From Deltaproteobacteria bacterium (lineage in GTDB: Bacteria; Desulfobacterota; Desulfarculia; Adiutricales; Adiutricaceae), in assembly GCA_031257955.1 (NCBI GenBank), contig JAIRNQ010000220.1, positions 1 through 6,399 of the forward strand: a stretch of DNA of 6,399 bases. Direction: 5' to 3'. The notes below the pieces were generated by a model, which worked only from the letters and a program-made list of their open reading frames with translations, was not told the DNA's origin and searched no databases. The translations under genes were made by a program, and so were the position numbers. Positions 1 to 5,636 of the stretch are shown one piece after another (the stretch's first letter is position 1; the number at the start of each line of letters is the position of its first letter).

Positions 1-150
1 CCCCATCCCAGACTTCATGAACGGGGATTCGTTCTCCACCCCATGGCCGAGGTCGCCCCCAACTGGATCCATCCGGTGACCGGCCTTTCGGTCACCGAGA
101 TGCTGGGCCGGTTGCCCAAGAACGGGCCGGAAGTGCGCAAAGCCGTCTGA
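1..150 (+). CDS. folK: 2-amino-4-hydroxy-6-hydroxymethyldihydropteridine pyrophosphokinase, C-terminal 49 residues (partial)
   Basis: The open frame runs from the window edge to a TGA at 148-150; the start lies outside. The 49 visible residues begin with PHPRLHERGFVLHPMAEVAP, the conserved C-terminal block of HPPK (E. coli FolK has PHYDMKNRGFMLWPLFEIAP). Its His and Arg residues take part in ATP and pterin binding. The tail contains the usual WIHPVTG and SVTEML segments. The enzyme transfers pyrophosphate from ATP to 6-hydroxymethyl-dihydropterin in cytoplasmic folate synthesis. The N-terminal half cannot be judged, so a fusion to another folate enzyme is not excluded. A strong hairpin begins 10 bases after the stop, so folK probably ends its transcription unit here. 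Family assignment is confident because the block is diagnostic. Confidence 0.9.
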   Translation, partial: PHPRLHERGFVLHPMAEVAPNWIHPVTGLSVTEMLGRLPKNGPEVRKAV

Positions 151-159
151 AGGCCAAAA

Positions 160-185
160 CCGCCCCAAGGCTGGCCTTGGGGCGG
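160..185 (+). terminator. Hairpin after folK, probable terminator
   Basis: A perfect 11-bp stem, CCGCCCCAAGG (160-170) with CCTTGGGGCGG (175-185), closes on a CTGG loop. It starts 10 bases after the folK stop. The plus-strand 3' side is only CTTAAA, so a good U-tract is missing. The 5' side carries CAAAAC, which would give a T-run if read on the minus strand. It may work as a U-poor or bidirectional terminator. The stem is certain; the function is inferred from position. Confidence 0.65.
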
Positions 186-214
186 CTTAAACCCCCCAAG
201 GCCCGGTCGCGGTT

Positions 215-511
215 ATGGGCCCCAATCGCGGATCTAAAGTAGGCTCGCGCCCAAAAATGACGCTTATCGTAAGAATCATAGTCCTGGCCATTCTTTTCTT
301 CCTTATCTTTTGGTTGATAAGCGGCTTCGTTTCCCCCAAATCAAGCGGTCGGCCCCGGATCAGGGAAGAAGAGTTGGTGAAAGACGCCCTAACCGGCGTT
401 TATTTTCTCAAAAGCAAGGCAATAATCGTTAATAAGGACGGCCAAAAACTATACTTCAGTTCCGTCGACAACCGCGACCGTTGGCTTCGCCAAGACGGGG
501 ACCGGCCGTGA
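215..511 (+). CDS. Small single-pass membrane protein, PP0621-like with metal-binding cysteines replaced
   Basis: This is a 98-residue protein with one strongly hydrophobic segment at about residues 16-38 (from TLIVRII to WLISGF). A charged linker follows, then a cytoplasmic or periplasmic tail of about 45 residues. The tail, LVKDALTGVYF (54-64) to YFSSVDNRDRWL (80-91), resembles small deltaproteobacterial proteins that, as I recall them, read like LVKDPxCGxYV ... YFCSxxCRDxYL, a YHS or zinc-ribbon-like pattern. Here the three positions where cysteines would be expected are Thr60, Ser82 and Asn86, so metal binding is probably lost. Neither candidate start, ATG 215 or ATG 257 (Met15, directly before the membrane segment), has a good Shine-Dalgarno. 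The family's usual shape favours 257. The 3' end overlaps the lytic transglycosylase start by 4 bases, suggesting coupled translation. The cellular role is unknown. Confidence 0.7.
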   Translation: MGPNRGSKVGSRPKMTLIVRIIVLAILFFLIFWLISGFVSPKSSGRPRIREEELVKDALTGVYFLKSKAIIVNKDGQKLYFSSVDNRDRWLRQDGDRP

Positions 512-1593
512 TTGGCGCCCGCCTACGCGCCGCCGCCCTGGCCTGGGCCCTGGCCTTCTGTCTGCCCGTCTGGTCCGCCCCCGAGGCGGCGCTGGCCCAA
601 GGCGGCCTCTTTGCCCCCGACGAGCAGATCCCCCCCGCCCCCGGGTCCCAAGGGGCGCCGGCGGAGGAACCGGCCGAGGAATATACCCTGCCCGACTGGG
701 TGCCCCGCTATCCCAACTCGAATCGCCCCTACTGGCTGCCGCCCGAGGACGGGCCAACCACGACCGTGCCGCCCACCGGATCGCCCTCCGGGACGCCGGG
801 CGGGACGGCCCCCGCGACCGATAGTGGCGGGTTGTTCGCGCCTCCCCCGCCGACTCCGCCGCCGCCCCCAGCCGCGACCCAGCCGGCGACTGCCCCGGCC
901 GCCGCCAAAGACGACAAGCCCGGGTTCGAGGGCGAGGTCTTGCAATATTACATGTTCACCGACGATCAGGGGGTGACCCACCTGACCGACGCCCCGGCCG
1001 ATCCCCGGTACCGGCTATTCACCATAGCCATTTCGGTGACTTCGGACAAGGCCCCCTACAGACGCCTGAACCTGGAACGCATAATGCCTTACATCCAAAA
1101 GGCCTCCAACACTTACAAGGTGGACCAGGCCTTGATAACGGCGGTGATCAGATCCGAGTCGGCCTTCGATCCAAACGCCGTGTCCTGGGTCGGGGCCAGG
1201 GGCCTGATGCAACTGATGCCCAACACCGCCCGCATGATGGGGGTCAAAGACAGCTTCGATCCCGAGCAAAACATAATGGGCGGGACCCGATACCTGCGGA
1301 TGATGCTAAACCGCTTCAACGGCGACGTCATCCTGGCCGTGGCCGCCTATAATTGCGGCCCGGAGCGTGTGGCCCGGGTGATGGCCGTGCCCAATATCCG
1401 CGAGACCAAAAACTACGTCCGGACGGTCCTCCGTAACTACGATACGTTCTTGCGCATGTTTCGGGCCGAGGCCAGCGGCCAAGCCGCCGACCCGCCGGCG
1501 GCCGGAACCGCCGGACCTACCGGAACGTCCGGATCATCCGTACCATCCGGATCAACTGGGCCGGCCGGACCGACCGGGACACCCGGGCCTTGA
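508..1593 (+). CDS. Secreted lytic transglycosylase (SLT domain) with DUF4124-like segment and collagen-like tail
   Basis: The chosen start is GTG 508, which overlaps the upstream stop as GTGA and has GACGGGGA 6-7 bases before it. An in-frame TTG at 481 has no Shine-Dalgarno. The product is 361 residues. Domain order: Sec signal peptide (1-30, cleavage likely after ALA, before QGG); Pro/Ala/Thr-rich linker with PPPPTPPPPP (about 112-133); DUF4124-like segment YYMFTDDQGVTHLTDAPADP (about 140-171); SLT fold (about 192-320); Gly-X-Y-like tail (332-361). Catalytic Glu217 lies in IRSESAFDP, followed by GARGLMQLMP (229-238). The usual AYNAGP is AYNCGP (280-285). The enzyme would cleave the MurNAc-GlcNAc bond of peptidoglycan in the periplasm, leaving 1,6-anhydro-MurNAc. 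The linker suggests a protein that reaches across the periplasm. Family assignment is strong; the specific cell role is not known. Confidence 0.93.
   Translation: MIGARLRAAALAWALAFCLPVWSAPEAALAQGGLFAPDEQIPPAPGSQGAPAEEPAEEYTLPDWVPRYPNSNRPYWLPPEDGPTTTVPPTGSPSGTPGGTAPATDSGGLFAPPPPTPPPPPAATQPATAPAAAKDDKPGFEGEVLQYYMFTDDQGVTHLTDAPADPRYRLFTIAISVTSDKAPYRRLNLERIMPYIQKASNTYKVDQALITAVIRSESAFDPNAVSWVGARGLMQLMPNTARMMGVKDSFDPEQNIMGGTRYLRMMLNRFNGDVILAVAAYNCGPERVARVMAVPNIRETKNYVRTVLRNYDTFLRMFRAEASGQAADPPAAGTAGPTGTSGSSVPSGSTGPAGPTGTPGP
1501..1590 (+). repeat. Ten 9-bp units encoding a collagen-like X-Gly-Y tail
   Basis: The last 30 codons of the lytic transglycosylase split into ten 9-base units, such as GCCGGAACC, GCCGGACCT, ACCGGAACG and TCCGGATCA. 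The unit TCCGGATCA occurs twice. They encode AGT, AGP, TGT, SGS, SVP, SGS, TGP, AGP, TGT and PGP, so glycine occupies the middle position in nine of ten. The units have diverged at third bases, so the array is old or under selection for the protein pattern. A 9-base period keeps frame if copy number changes. Confidence 0.8.
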
Positions 1594-1660
1594 AGGTCAT
1601 GGACAAACCTATAATCGCCTTACTTTTTTCAGATTTTATTTGCCCCATACATAAATGCGC
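1590..1660 (+). promoter_or_regulatory. AT-rich gap with a possible promoter for pgsA
   Basis: The 94 bases between the transglycosylase stop and pgsA turn abruptly AT-rich. They contain a perfect TATAAT at 1610-1615. The nearest -35-like hexamer, TTGAAG at 1590-1595, is only 14 bases upstream, shorter than the usual 16-18. A second, weaker AT-rich stretch lies at 1624-1655. A promoter here fits the break in gene spacing, but the sequence evidence is modest. Confidence 0.3.
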
Positions 1661-1687
1661 CATTCTAAGCAAACAGGAATTAGGTGA

Positions 1688-2293
1688 ATGAATCAAGCGA
1701 TGACTGGTCTAAGCAAGTTACTTAGTCTCCCCATTGTACCAAACACCTTAACGATTGGTCGCTTATTGGCTATTCCGGTCGTGCTCCTCAGCTTGGCCCT
1801 GGCCAACCAGGAAAACGAACTTGTCTCCGGAGTCACGGCCACCGTCTATCTTTTGGCCGCCCTGAGCGATCTCCTGGACGGCTACTTGGCCCGCAAGTAC
1901 GACAACGAAAGCAACCTCGGCCGGTTCCTCGACCCCATGGCCGATAAGCTCCTGGCCTCCTCGGCCCTAATCATGATGATTCCCCTGGGCTACCTCCCGG
2001 CCCTGGTGGTTTTCCTAATCATCGCCCGGGAACTGGCCGTCACCGGCCTCCGGGCCATCGCCATGGAAAGGGGCTTGGTCATCTCGGCCTCGGCCCAGGG
2101 CAAGCAAAAAACCCTGGCCCAAAACATCGCCGTTTTTTGCCTCCTCTGGCACCACCAGCTCCTATGGGCCAACACGGCCAGGGTTGGCATCGTTATCCTT
2201 TACGTGGCCTTGGCCACGACCTACTGGTCGGGCGGACTATACTTTTACAAATTCCTGAGCGAAATCAAACAGTTGCCCAAAAAATCCCAGTGA
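1688..2293 (+). CDS. pgsA: CDP-diacylglycerol--glycerol-3-phosphate 3-phosphatidyltransferase
   Basis: This 201-residue membrane enzyme carries the complete CDP-alcohol phosphatidyltransferase signature D(x2)DG(x2)AR(x8)G(x3)D(x3)D. The residues are Asp61, Asp64-Gly65, Ala68-Arg69, Gly78, Asp82 and Asp86, and the four aspartates bind metal and substrate. The N-terminal PNTLTIGRLLAIPVV and the RELAVTGLRAIAMERG segment (114-129) are typical of PgsA rather than of phosphatidylserine synthase. Several hydrophobic stretches (about 24-40, 47-60, 88-112, 143-158, 163-180) fit a six-helix protein of usual length. It makes phosphatidylglycerophosphate from CDP-diacylglycerol and glycerol-3-phosphate in the inner membrane. 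The start at 1688 has AGGAAT 7 bases upstream and TAGGTGA directly against the ATG; Met5 at 1700 is a weaker alternative. The lysine-rich end QLPKKSQ is cytoplasmic-like. Confidence 0.95.
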   Translation: MNQAMTGLSKLLSLPIVPNTLTIGRLLAIPVVLLSLALANQENELVSGVTATVYLLAALSDLLDGYLARKYDNESNLGRFLDPMADKLLASSALIMMIPLGYLPALVVFLIIARELAVTGLRAIAMERGLVISASAQGKQKTLAQNIAVFCLLWHHQLLWANTARVGIVILYVALATTYWSGGLYFYKFLSEIKQLPKKSQ

Positions 2294-2331
2294 GTCATTA
2301 CTGGCGGCTATATTATTGCCCCAATTAGCTT

Positions 2332-2360
2332 TTGGCCAAGCGCTTTGGCGCTCCGGCCAA
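2332..2360 (+). terminator. Imperfect hairpin 38 bases after pgsA
   Basis: An outer stem TTGGCC (2332-2337) with GGCCAA (2355-2360) encloses an inner stem AGCGC (2339-2343) with GCGCT (2348-2352) and a TTTG loop. The bulges between them are one and two bases. No T-run follows, so this is a terminator candidate by position only, or a processing or stabilising stem at the pgsA 3' end. Confidence 0.4.
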
Positions 2361-2438
2361 CGGCTATTCTCCGGCTCACCGCTTTGCGCCGGCCCGCCAA
2401 GGCACAATTGACGCCTTAGCGGCGCCCCAAACGGCAAC

Positions 2439-2470
2439 CAAAACTTGGCCCTTAACCCTTGGGCGTTTTG
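2439..2470 (+). repeat. Bulged inverted repeat in the pgsA-dctP gap
   Basis: CAAAAC (2439-2444) pairs with GTTTTG (2465-2470), and inside it GCCC (2448-2451) pairs with GGGC (2461-2464). A TTG bulge lies on the left side and the loop is nine bases. The right arm ends in GTTTTG, so it could act as a weak terminator. Function is unknown. Confidence 0.35.
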
Positions 2471-2693
2471 ACGCCCCGACCGACCAAACCGCTCGTCTTT
2501 TCCGCCGTCCGGTTTACTCCGTTGGCCTGGTGCCCACAGTTTGGCCGCCAGAACGTTGGCCTCCCACCAGTTTGGGACCCGCCAGTTGGGGATTGAAGGC
2601 GATTGGCCATGGTCGGGCCTCTGGGCCTGGCCAAGTGAGTCTATTGGCCTTTTCTTTGGCGCCCCATGCGAATTAACATTCGTTAAGCGACTT

Positions 2694-2707
2694 ATGGCCG
2701 CGGCCAT
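2694..2707. promoter_or_regulatory. Perfect 14-bp palindrome upstream of dctP
   Basis: ATGGCCGCGGCCAT is identical to its reverse complement and lies 119 bases before the dctP start. Just upstream, TTAAC (2673-2677) and GTTAA (2682-2686) form a second, short inverted repeat. Both have the symmetry expected of dimeric-repressor operators, but no regulator is encoded nearby. Confidence 0.35.
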
Positions 2708-2771
2708 CACTTTTCCCCTTTAAAGACGGCAACTTCCGTTGGACCGTTACGCTTTCGTTTTGGGCTCTGGC

Positions 2772-2789
2772 CCAATACCAAACTATTGG
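2772..2789. promoter_or_regulatory. Inverted repeat CCAATA-N6-TATTGG close to dctP
   Basis: Six-base arms at 2772-2777 and 2784-2789, separated by six bases, end 37 bases before the dctP ATG. The spacing is about right for an operator overlapping a promoter or 5' leader. No clear -35/-10 pair or sigma-54 site was found near it. Confidence 0.3.
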
Positions 2790-2826
2790 CTCAAAATCGT
2801 TTAGACTGGGCCTCGCTGGTGCCTTT

Positions 2827-3831
2827 ATGAAAAAACTCCTAATAGTTCTGGCTTTAACCTTCATCGTCCCCGCTTTCGCTACCACCGGCCGGGCCGATAC
2901 CATAATCCTTAAGGCGGGCCATACCCTCACCCCCGATCACCCTTACCATTTGGGCTTGGTATATTTGGCCGATCTGCTCAAGGAGCGCACAAACGGTGAG
3001 GTATTGCTCCAGCCCCAGCCCAATTCCATGTTGGGCAACGAGCAAGAACTGATAGAGTACATGCAGATGGGAAGCGTGGAAGCGGCCATCACCTCCACCG
3101 GCCCCTTGGGAGGATTTACCGACGCCTTCTTGGTCTTCGATCTGCCCTTTATCTTCCCGGACGCGGCCACGGCCAGAAGGATCCTGGACGGTCCCATAGG
3201 CCAAAAAATCCTGGAGAGCGTGGAGAACATCGACATAATAGGGATCACTTTTTTCGAGAACGGTTTTAGGCAAATAACCAACTCGGTAAGGCCCATCCTT
3301 AACCCGGAAGACGTCAAGGGCTTGAAGATACGGACCATGCAGAACAAGATCCACATGGCCACCTTCTCGGCCATCGGGGCCGTGCCCATTCCCATGCCCT
3401 TCGGCGAGCTCTACTCGGCGATGAAGCAGGGAACCATAGACGGCGAAGAAAATCCCATCCCGCTCATCTACTCCTCCAAATTCTACGAGGTCCAACAGTA
3501 TTGCTCGCTTACCGGGCATTTTTACTCACCTACCCCGCTTTTCGTCAGCAAAACTGCCTGGAACAAGCTCACCGACGAGCAAAAGTCCATCTTCCGTACC
3601 GCCGCCGCCGAGGCCCGCGACTACCAGAGGGGCTTAATCGACAAACAAACCGCCGAATACGTGGACCAACTGAAAGAAAAAGGCATGCGGGTCGACCAAG
3701 TCGACAAGGCCGTTTGGCTCCAAGCCATGGAACCGGTCTACGATCTCTTTGAGTCCCAAGGCGGGGCCACCGCCCTACGCGAGGTCCAGCGGGCAATCGC
3801 CAACCACCCCGCCGAGCCCGCCGCCGACTGA
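2827..3831 (+). CDS. dctP: TRAP transporter substrate-binding protein, DctP family
   Basis: This 334-residue periplasmic protein has a clear signal peptide (MKKLLIVLALTFIVPAFA, likely cleaved at about residues 18-23). The mature part begins TIILKAGHTLTPDHPYHLG, the usual first strand and helix of DctP proteins. Conserved family points are NSMLGNEQELIEYMQMGSVEAAITS (66-90), LPFIFPD (106-112), NGFRQITNS (145-153), GLKIRTMQ (165-172) with Arg169, and GTIDGEENP (202-210). Arg169 matches the position that binds the substrate carboxylate in the family. The protein captures an organic acid in the periplasm and hands it to a DctQM membrane pair. The substrate cannot be read from the sequence. No DctQ or DctM gene is next to it: a convergent gene and a terminator follow. 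The start has no strong Shine-Dalgarno, but the signal peptide begins exactly there. Confidence 0.93.
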   Translation: MKKLLIVLALTFIVPAFATTGRADTIILKAGHTLTPDHPYHLGLVYLADLLKERTNGEVLLQPQPNSMLGNEQELIEYMQMGSVEAAITSTGPLGGFTDAFLVFDLPFIFPDAATARRILDGPIGQKILESVENIDIIGITFFENGFRQITNSVRPILNPEDVKGLKIRTMQNKIHMATFSAIGAVPIPMPFGELYSAMKQGTIDGEENPIPLIYSSKFYEVQQYCSLTGHFYSPTPLFVSKTAWNKLTDEQKSIFRTAAAEARDYQRGLIDKQTAEYVDQLKEKGMRVDQVDKAVWLQAMEPVYDLFESQGGATALREVQRAIANHPAEPAAD

Positions 3832-3891
3832 CGGCCTCGGCCAAGCGGTCCTGGCAAACTTGGCCCCAAAATTCTCGTCCCAACGAAAAGC

Positions 3892-3923
3892 GCCCCCAAA
3901 AGAACCCATGTTCCTTTGGGGGC
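3892..3923. terminator. Convergent, probably bidirectional terminator between dctP and the rhodanese gene
   Basis: A 14-bp stem with one A-C mismatch, GCCCCCAAAAGAAC (3892-3905) with GTTCCTTTGGGGGC (3910-3923), closes on a CCAT loop. It lies 60 bases after the dctP stop and 48 bases after the rhodanese stop on the other strand. On the minus strand the stem is followed by GCTTTTCG, a short T-run; on the plus strand there is ACCCTTA. It probably ends both transcripts. Confidence 0.75.
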
Positions 3924-3971
3924 ACCCTTAACGTTTAGCCGTTCCATTTATGGCTTAACCGTAACGGCTCG

Positions 3972-5624
3972 TCAATAGACCTTAAAAGACACGCTTCCTT
4001 CCCTTTGCAATTGCCCCACCAACGAATACTCCCACTGAAAATACGCCTCTTTCTCCGAGACGGACGAATTGGGATCCATGTAGGGTCTGTACCAGTAGTC
4101 AACCGGTTCGGTCAGAAAAACCCCGTCGTTGTTGTCCAAGATTAGCCCGGATTCTTGCCAGCCCCGGTTTCCGCCTTCCAGGACCATGATGCATGAGCCG
4201 GTCAGCCACAGCGAGAGTTCCTTGGCCGCCAGGTTGGCCGCCACGCCGTCCTCGGAGGTGACCAGCACGTATTTTTTGGGCTTGAAGTTGGGATGGGCCC
4301 GGTAGGACTCGGAACGGGAGGCCCACAGGGCCCCGGGCAGGTGGCCGGCCCGGTAGGAATCGCTCCGGCTAAAGTCCAGCGTTACCACCTGGCCCTGTTT
4401 CATGAGTTCCCTGGCCAAATGGGGGTGGGTTTGTTCGGGCCATTTATACTTGGGCATCCCGGTGGGCCGGCTGGGGCCGGTCTCCAAGGGGACATGGTCA
4501 CTTTCCAGCCATTCCCGGTCCATGGTCACGGCCACCACGTCGTTCCAGCCCATCTGAATCAGCCAACCGGCGGTCACGCCGGCCCGGATCGAATCGTCGT
4601 CGATCAGGGCGATCTTGGCCCCGAAAACGCCAACGTGCTCGTCCAGGGCTTGGATCAATTGGCCGCCCTGGACATGGATAGAACCGGGCAGATGGCCGGC
4701 CTCGTATTCCTCCCGGGAGCGGACGTCGAAAACGAAAAGGCTTTCTTTGGGTTGGCCGAAAGTCGACCTGTCTTCCATGAGGGCCAGCAACCTTCCCGGC
4801 CCGAAGCGGTGGACGTTATACCTTTGGGCCATGTCCTCGGCCACCCGCCTGGCCTTTTCCAGGGCCAGGGGCCCGGGCTTGGGCAGTTTCGAGTCCTGCC
4901 CGTAAACCAGTTGGTGCCCGGCCAGCTGCCAGCCCATGGTCCCGTTTTTGAGGGTCATGACCGGGCAATCGACCCCGGCGTTAATGAGCGATTGGGTGGC
5001 CACGATGCCACGGGTCCGCCCGGCGCAGTGGACGACGATGGCCGACTCGCGGTTGGCGCCCAACAGTTCCTGGACGCGGGGGATCAGCTCCACCCCGGGG
5101 GCGTTGACGCTCCCGGGAATGGTCATGGTCCGGAATTCTTCGAAGGGCCGGCAGTCGATGAGGGAAAATCTCTCCCCGGCTTTCTTGCGGGCGATGAAAT
5201 CGTCCGGCTCTATATACGGCGTCCGATAGGTTTCGGCCACCCACTCGCCAAAGGCCTTGGGGAGGGTGCCCACGCCGGTAAAGAGGACCCGGCCGCAGCC
5301 CTTGAGGGTAACCAAACCCCCGGCCAGGACCGAGACGTCCACGTAGCCCATGTTGCCCAAGCGCTCGGCGGCCACGGCCGCCTGGCCTCCCGGCGCCCCG
5401 TCCCAGTCGATTAAAATTATGGGCGTGCCCTGGCCGGGAACCAAAACAGGTACCCGGGCTTCCAGTTCGCTGAGGGGAAGCGATGAGCTTTTAAGGAAAT
5501 GCTCGTCAAAGTAGGGTTTCTTTTCCCTGACGTCCAAAACCGCCAACTGACGGAACCTTTTGAAGGTCTCGTCCAGATTGGCTGGCGTGGTCTGCTTTGG
5601 AAAAGCCCCGGAAAGTCCCGGCAT
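3972..5624 (-). CDS. Four-domain rhodanese-family protein with one intact catalytic cysteine
   Basis: With the start at ATG 5624 the product is 550 residues without signal peptide or membrane helix. Four rhodanese-like units can be seen: D1 about 20-120 (AVLDVREKKPYFDEHFLKSS), D2 about 135-245 (SLIDCRPFEEFRTMTIPGSVNAP), D3 about 275-380 (FVFDVRSREEYEAGHLPGSIHV) and D4 about 400-495 (VVTLDFSRSDSYRAGHLPGALWA). The active loop is intact only in D2: HCAGRTRG with Cys200. The matching places read LIDWDG in D1 (about Asp73), IDDDSIRA in D3 (about Asp342) and VTSEDGVA in D4 (Ser457). Likely role: sulfur transfer from thiosulfate or a persulfide through Cys200, the other units being structural or binding domains. 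The frame stays open to ATG 5714, but the added 30 residues only translate a 26-base tandem repeat, so I prefer 5624, which has GGGGTGA five bases upstream. It lies downstream of, and in line with, the hydrolase gene. Confidence 0.88.
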   Translation of the reverse strand: MPGLSGAFPKQTTPANLDETFKRFRQLAVLDVREKKPYFDEHFLKSSSLPLSELEARVPVLVPGQGTPIILIDWDGAPGGQAAVAAERLGNMGYVDVSVLAGGLVTLKGCGRVLFTGVGTLPKAFGEWVAETYRTPYIEPDDFIARKKAGERFSLIDCRPFEEFRTMTIPGSVNAPGVELIPRVQELLGANRESAIVVHCAGRTRGIVATQSLINAGVDCPVMTLKNGTMGWQLAGHQLVYGQDSKLPKPGPLALEKARRVAEDMAQRYNVHRFGPGRLLALMEDRSTFGQPKESLFVFDVRSREEYEAGHLPGSIHVQGGQLIQALDEHVGVFGAKIALIDDDSIRAGVTAGWLIQMGWNDVVAVTMDREWLESDHVPLETGPSRPTGMPKYKWPEQTHPHLARELMKQGQVVTLDFSRSDSYRAGHLPGALWASRSESYRAHPNFKPKKYVLVTSEDGVAANLAAKELSLWLTGSCIMVLEGGNRGWQESGLILDNNDGVFLTEPVDYWYRPYMDPNSSVSEKEAYFQWEYSLVGQLQREGSVSFKVY

Positions 5625-5636
5625 GAAATTCACCCC
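5622..5636 (-). promoter_or_regulatory. Ribosome binding site deciding the rhodanese start
   Basis: On the minus strand GGGGTGA (5636-5630) is followed by ATTTC and ATG at 5624. GGTGA matches the end of the anti-16S consensus GGAGGTGA, and the implied distance from the GGAGG position to the ATG is about eight bases. This is the best initiation context in frame with the rhodanese domains and the reason for preferring 5624 over 5702 or 5714. Confidence 0.65.

Larger units (their letters stand above)
2294..2826. other. 533-base region without a convincing gene, rich in TTGGCC/GGCCAA and inverted repeats
   Basis: Open frames exist on both strands here, but their translations are low in recognisable motifs, rich in Pro, Arg and Trp, and start without Shine-Dalgarno sites. 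I therefore call no gene. The stretch repeats TTGGCC or GGCCAA many times and has short near-copies such as CAGTTTGG, CCAGTTTGGG and GCCAGTTGGGG between about 2536 and 2590. Four inverted repeats stand out and are listed separately. It must contain the 3' end signal of pgsA and the promoter of dctP. It could also be a decayed gene or hold a structured RNA; nothing in the sequence decides between these. Confidence 0.55.

Noticed and set aside
481..507. TTG 481 as the start of the lytic transglycosylase
   Set aside because: It has no upstream Shine-Dalgarno and would put nine residues with two adjacent arginines before the signal peptide. GTG 508 has GGGGA upstream and the typical GTGA overlap.
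508..600. Lipoprotein signal (lipobox) in the lytic transglycosylase
   Set aside because: The only cysteine near the hydrophobic core is in LAFC. Phe at -1 does not fit the Gly/Ala/Ser required, while ALA before QGG gives a normal signal peptidase I site.
2332..2676. A 114-codon plus-strand open frame in the pgsA-dctP gap
   Set aside because: Its start lies inside the hairpin at 2332-2360, with no Shine-Dalgarno. The product is Pro, Ala and Arg-rich without domain features; the reading frame looks accidental.
2237..2710. A 157-codon minus-strand open frame covering the pgsA end and the following gap
   Set aside because: It overlaps the pgsA 3' end, has no motif I can recognise, an irregular composition, and no ribosome binding site.
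2708..2826. Sigma-54 promoter for dctP, as often found for dct genes
   Set aside because: No TGGCAC-N5-TTGC-like pair with correct spacing could be found between 2708 and 2826.
4293..5414. A 373-codon open frame on the plus strand opposite the rhodanese gene
   Set aside because: Its translation is Gly, Pro, His and Val-rich without any domain. The opposite strand shows four rhodanese units with conserved motifs, so this is a shadow caused by GC-biased third codon positions.
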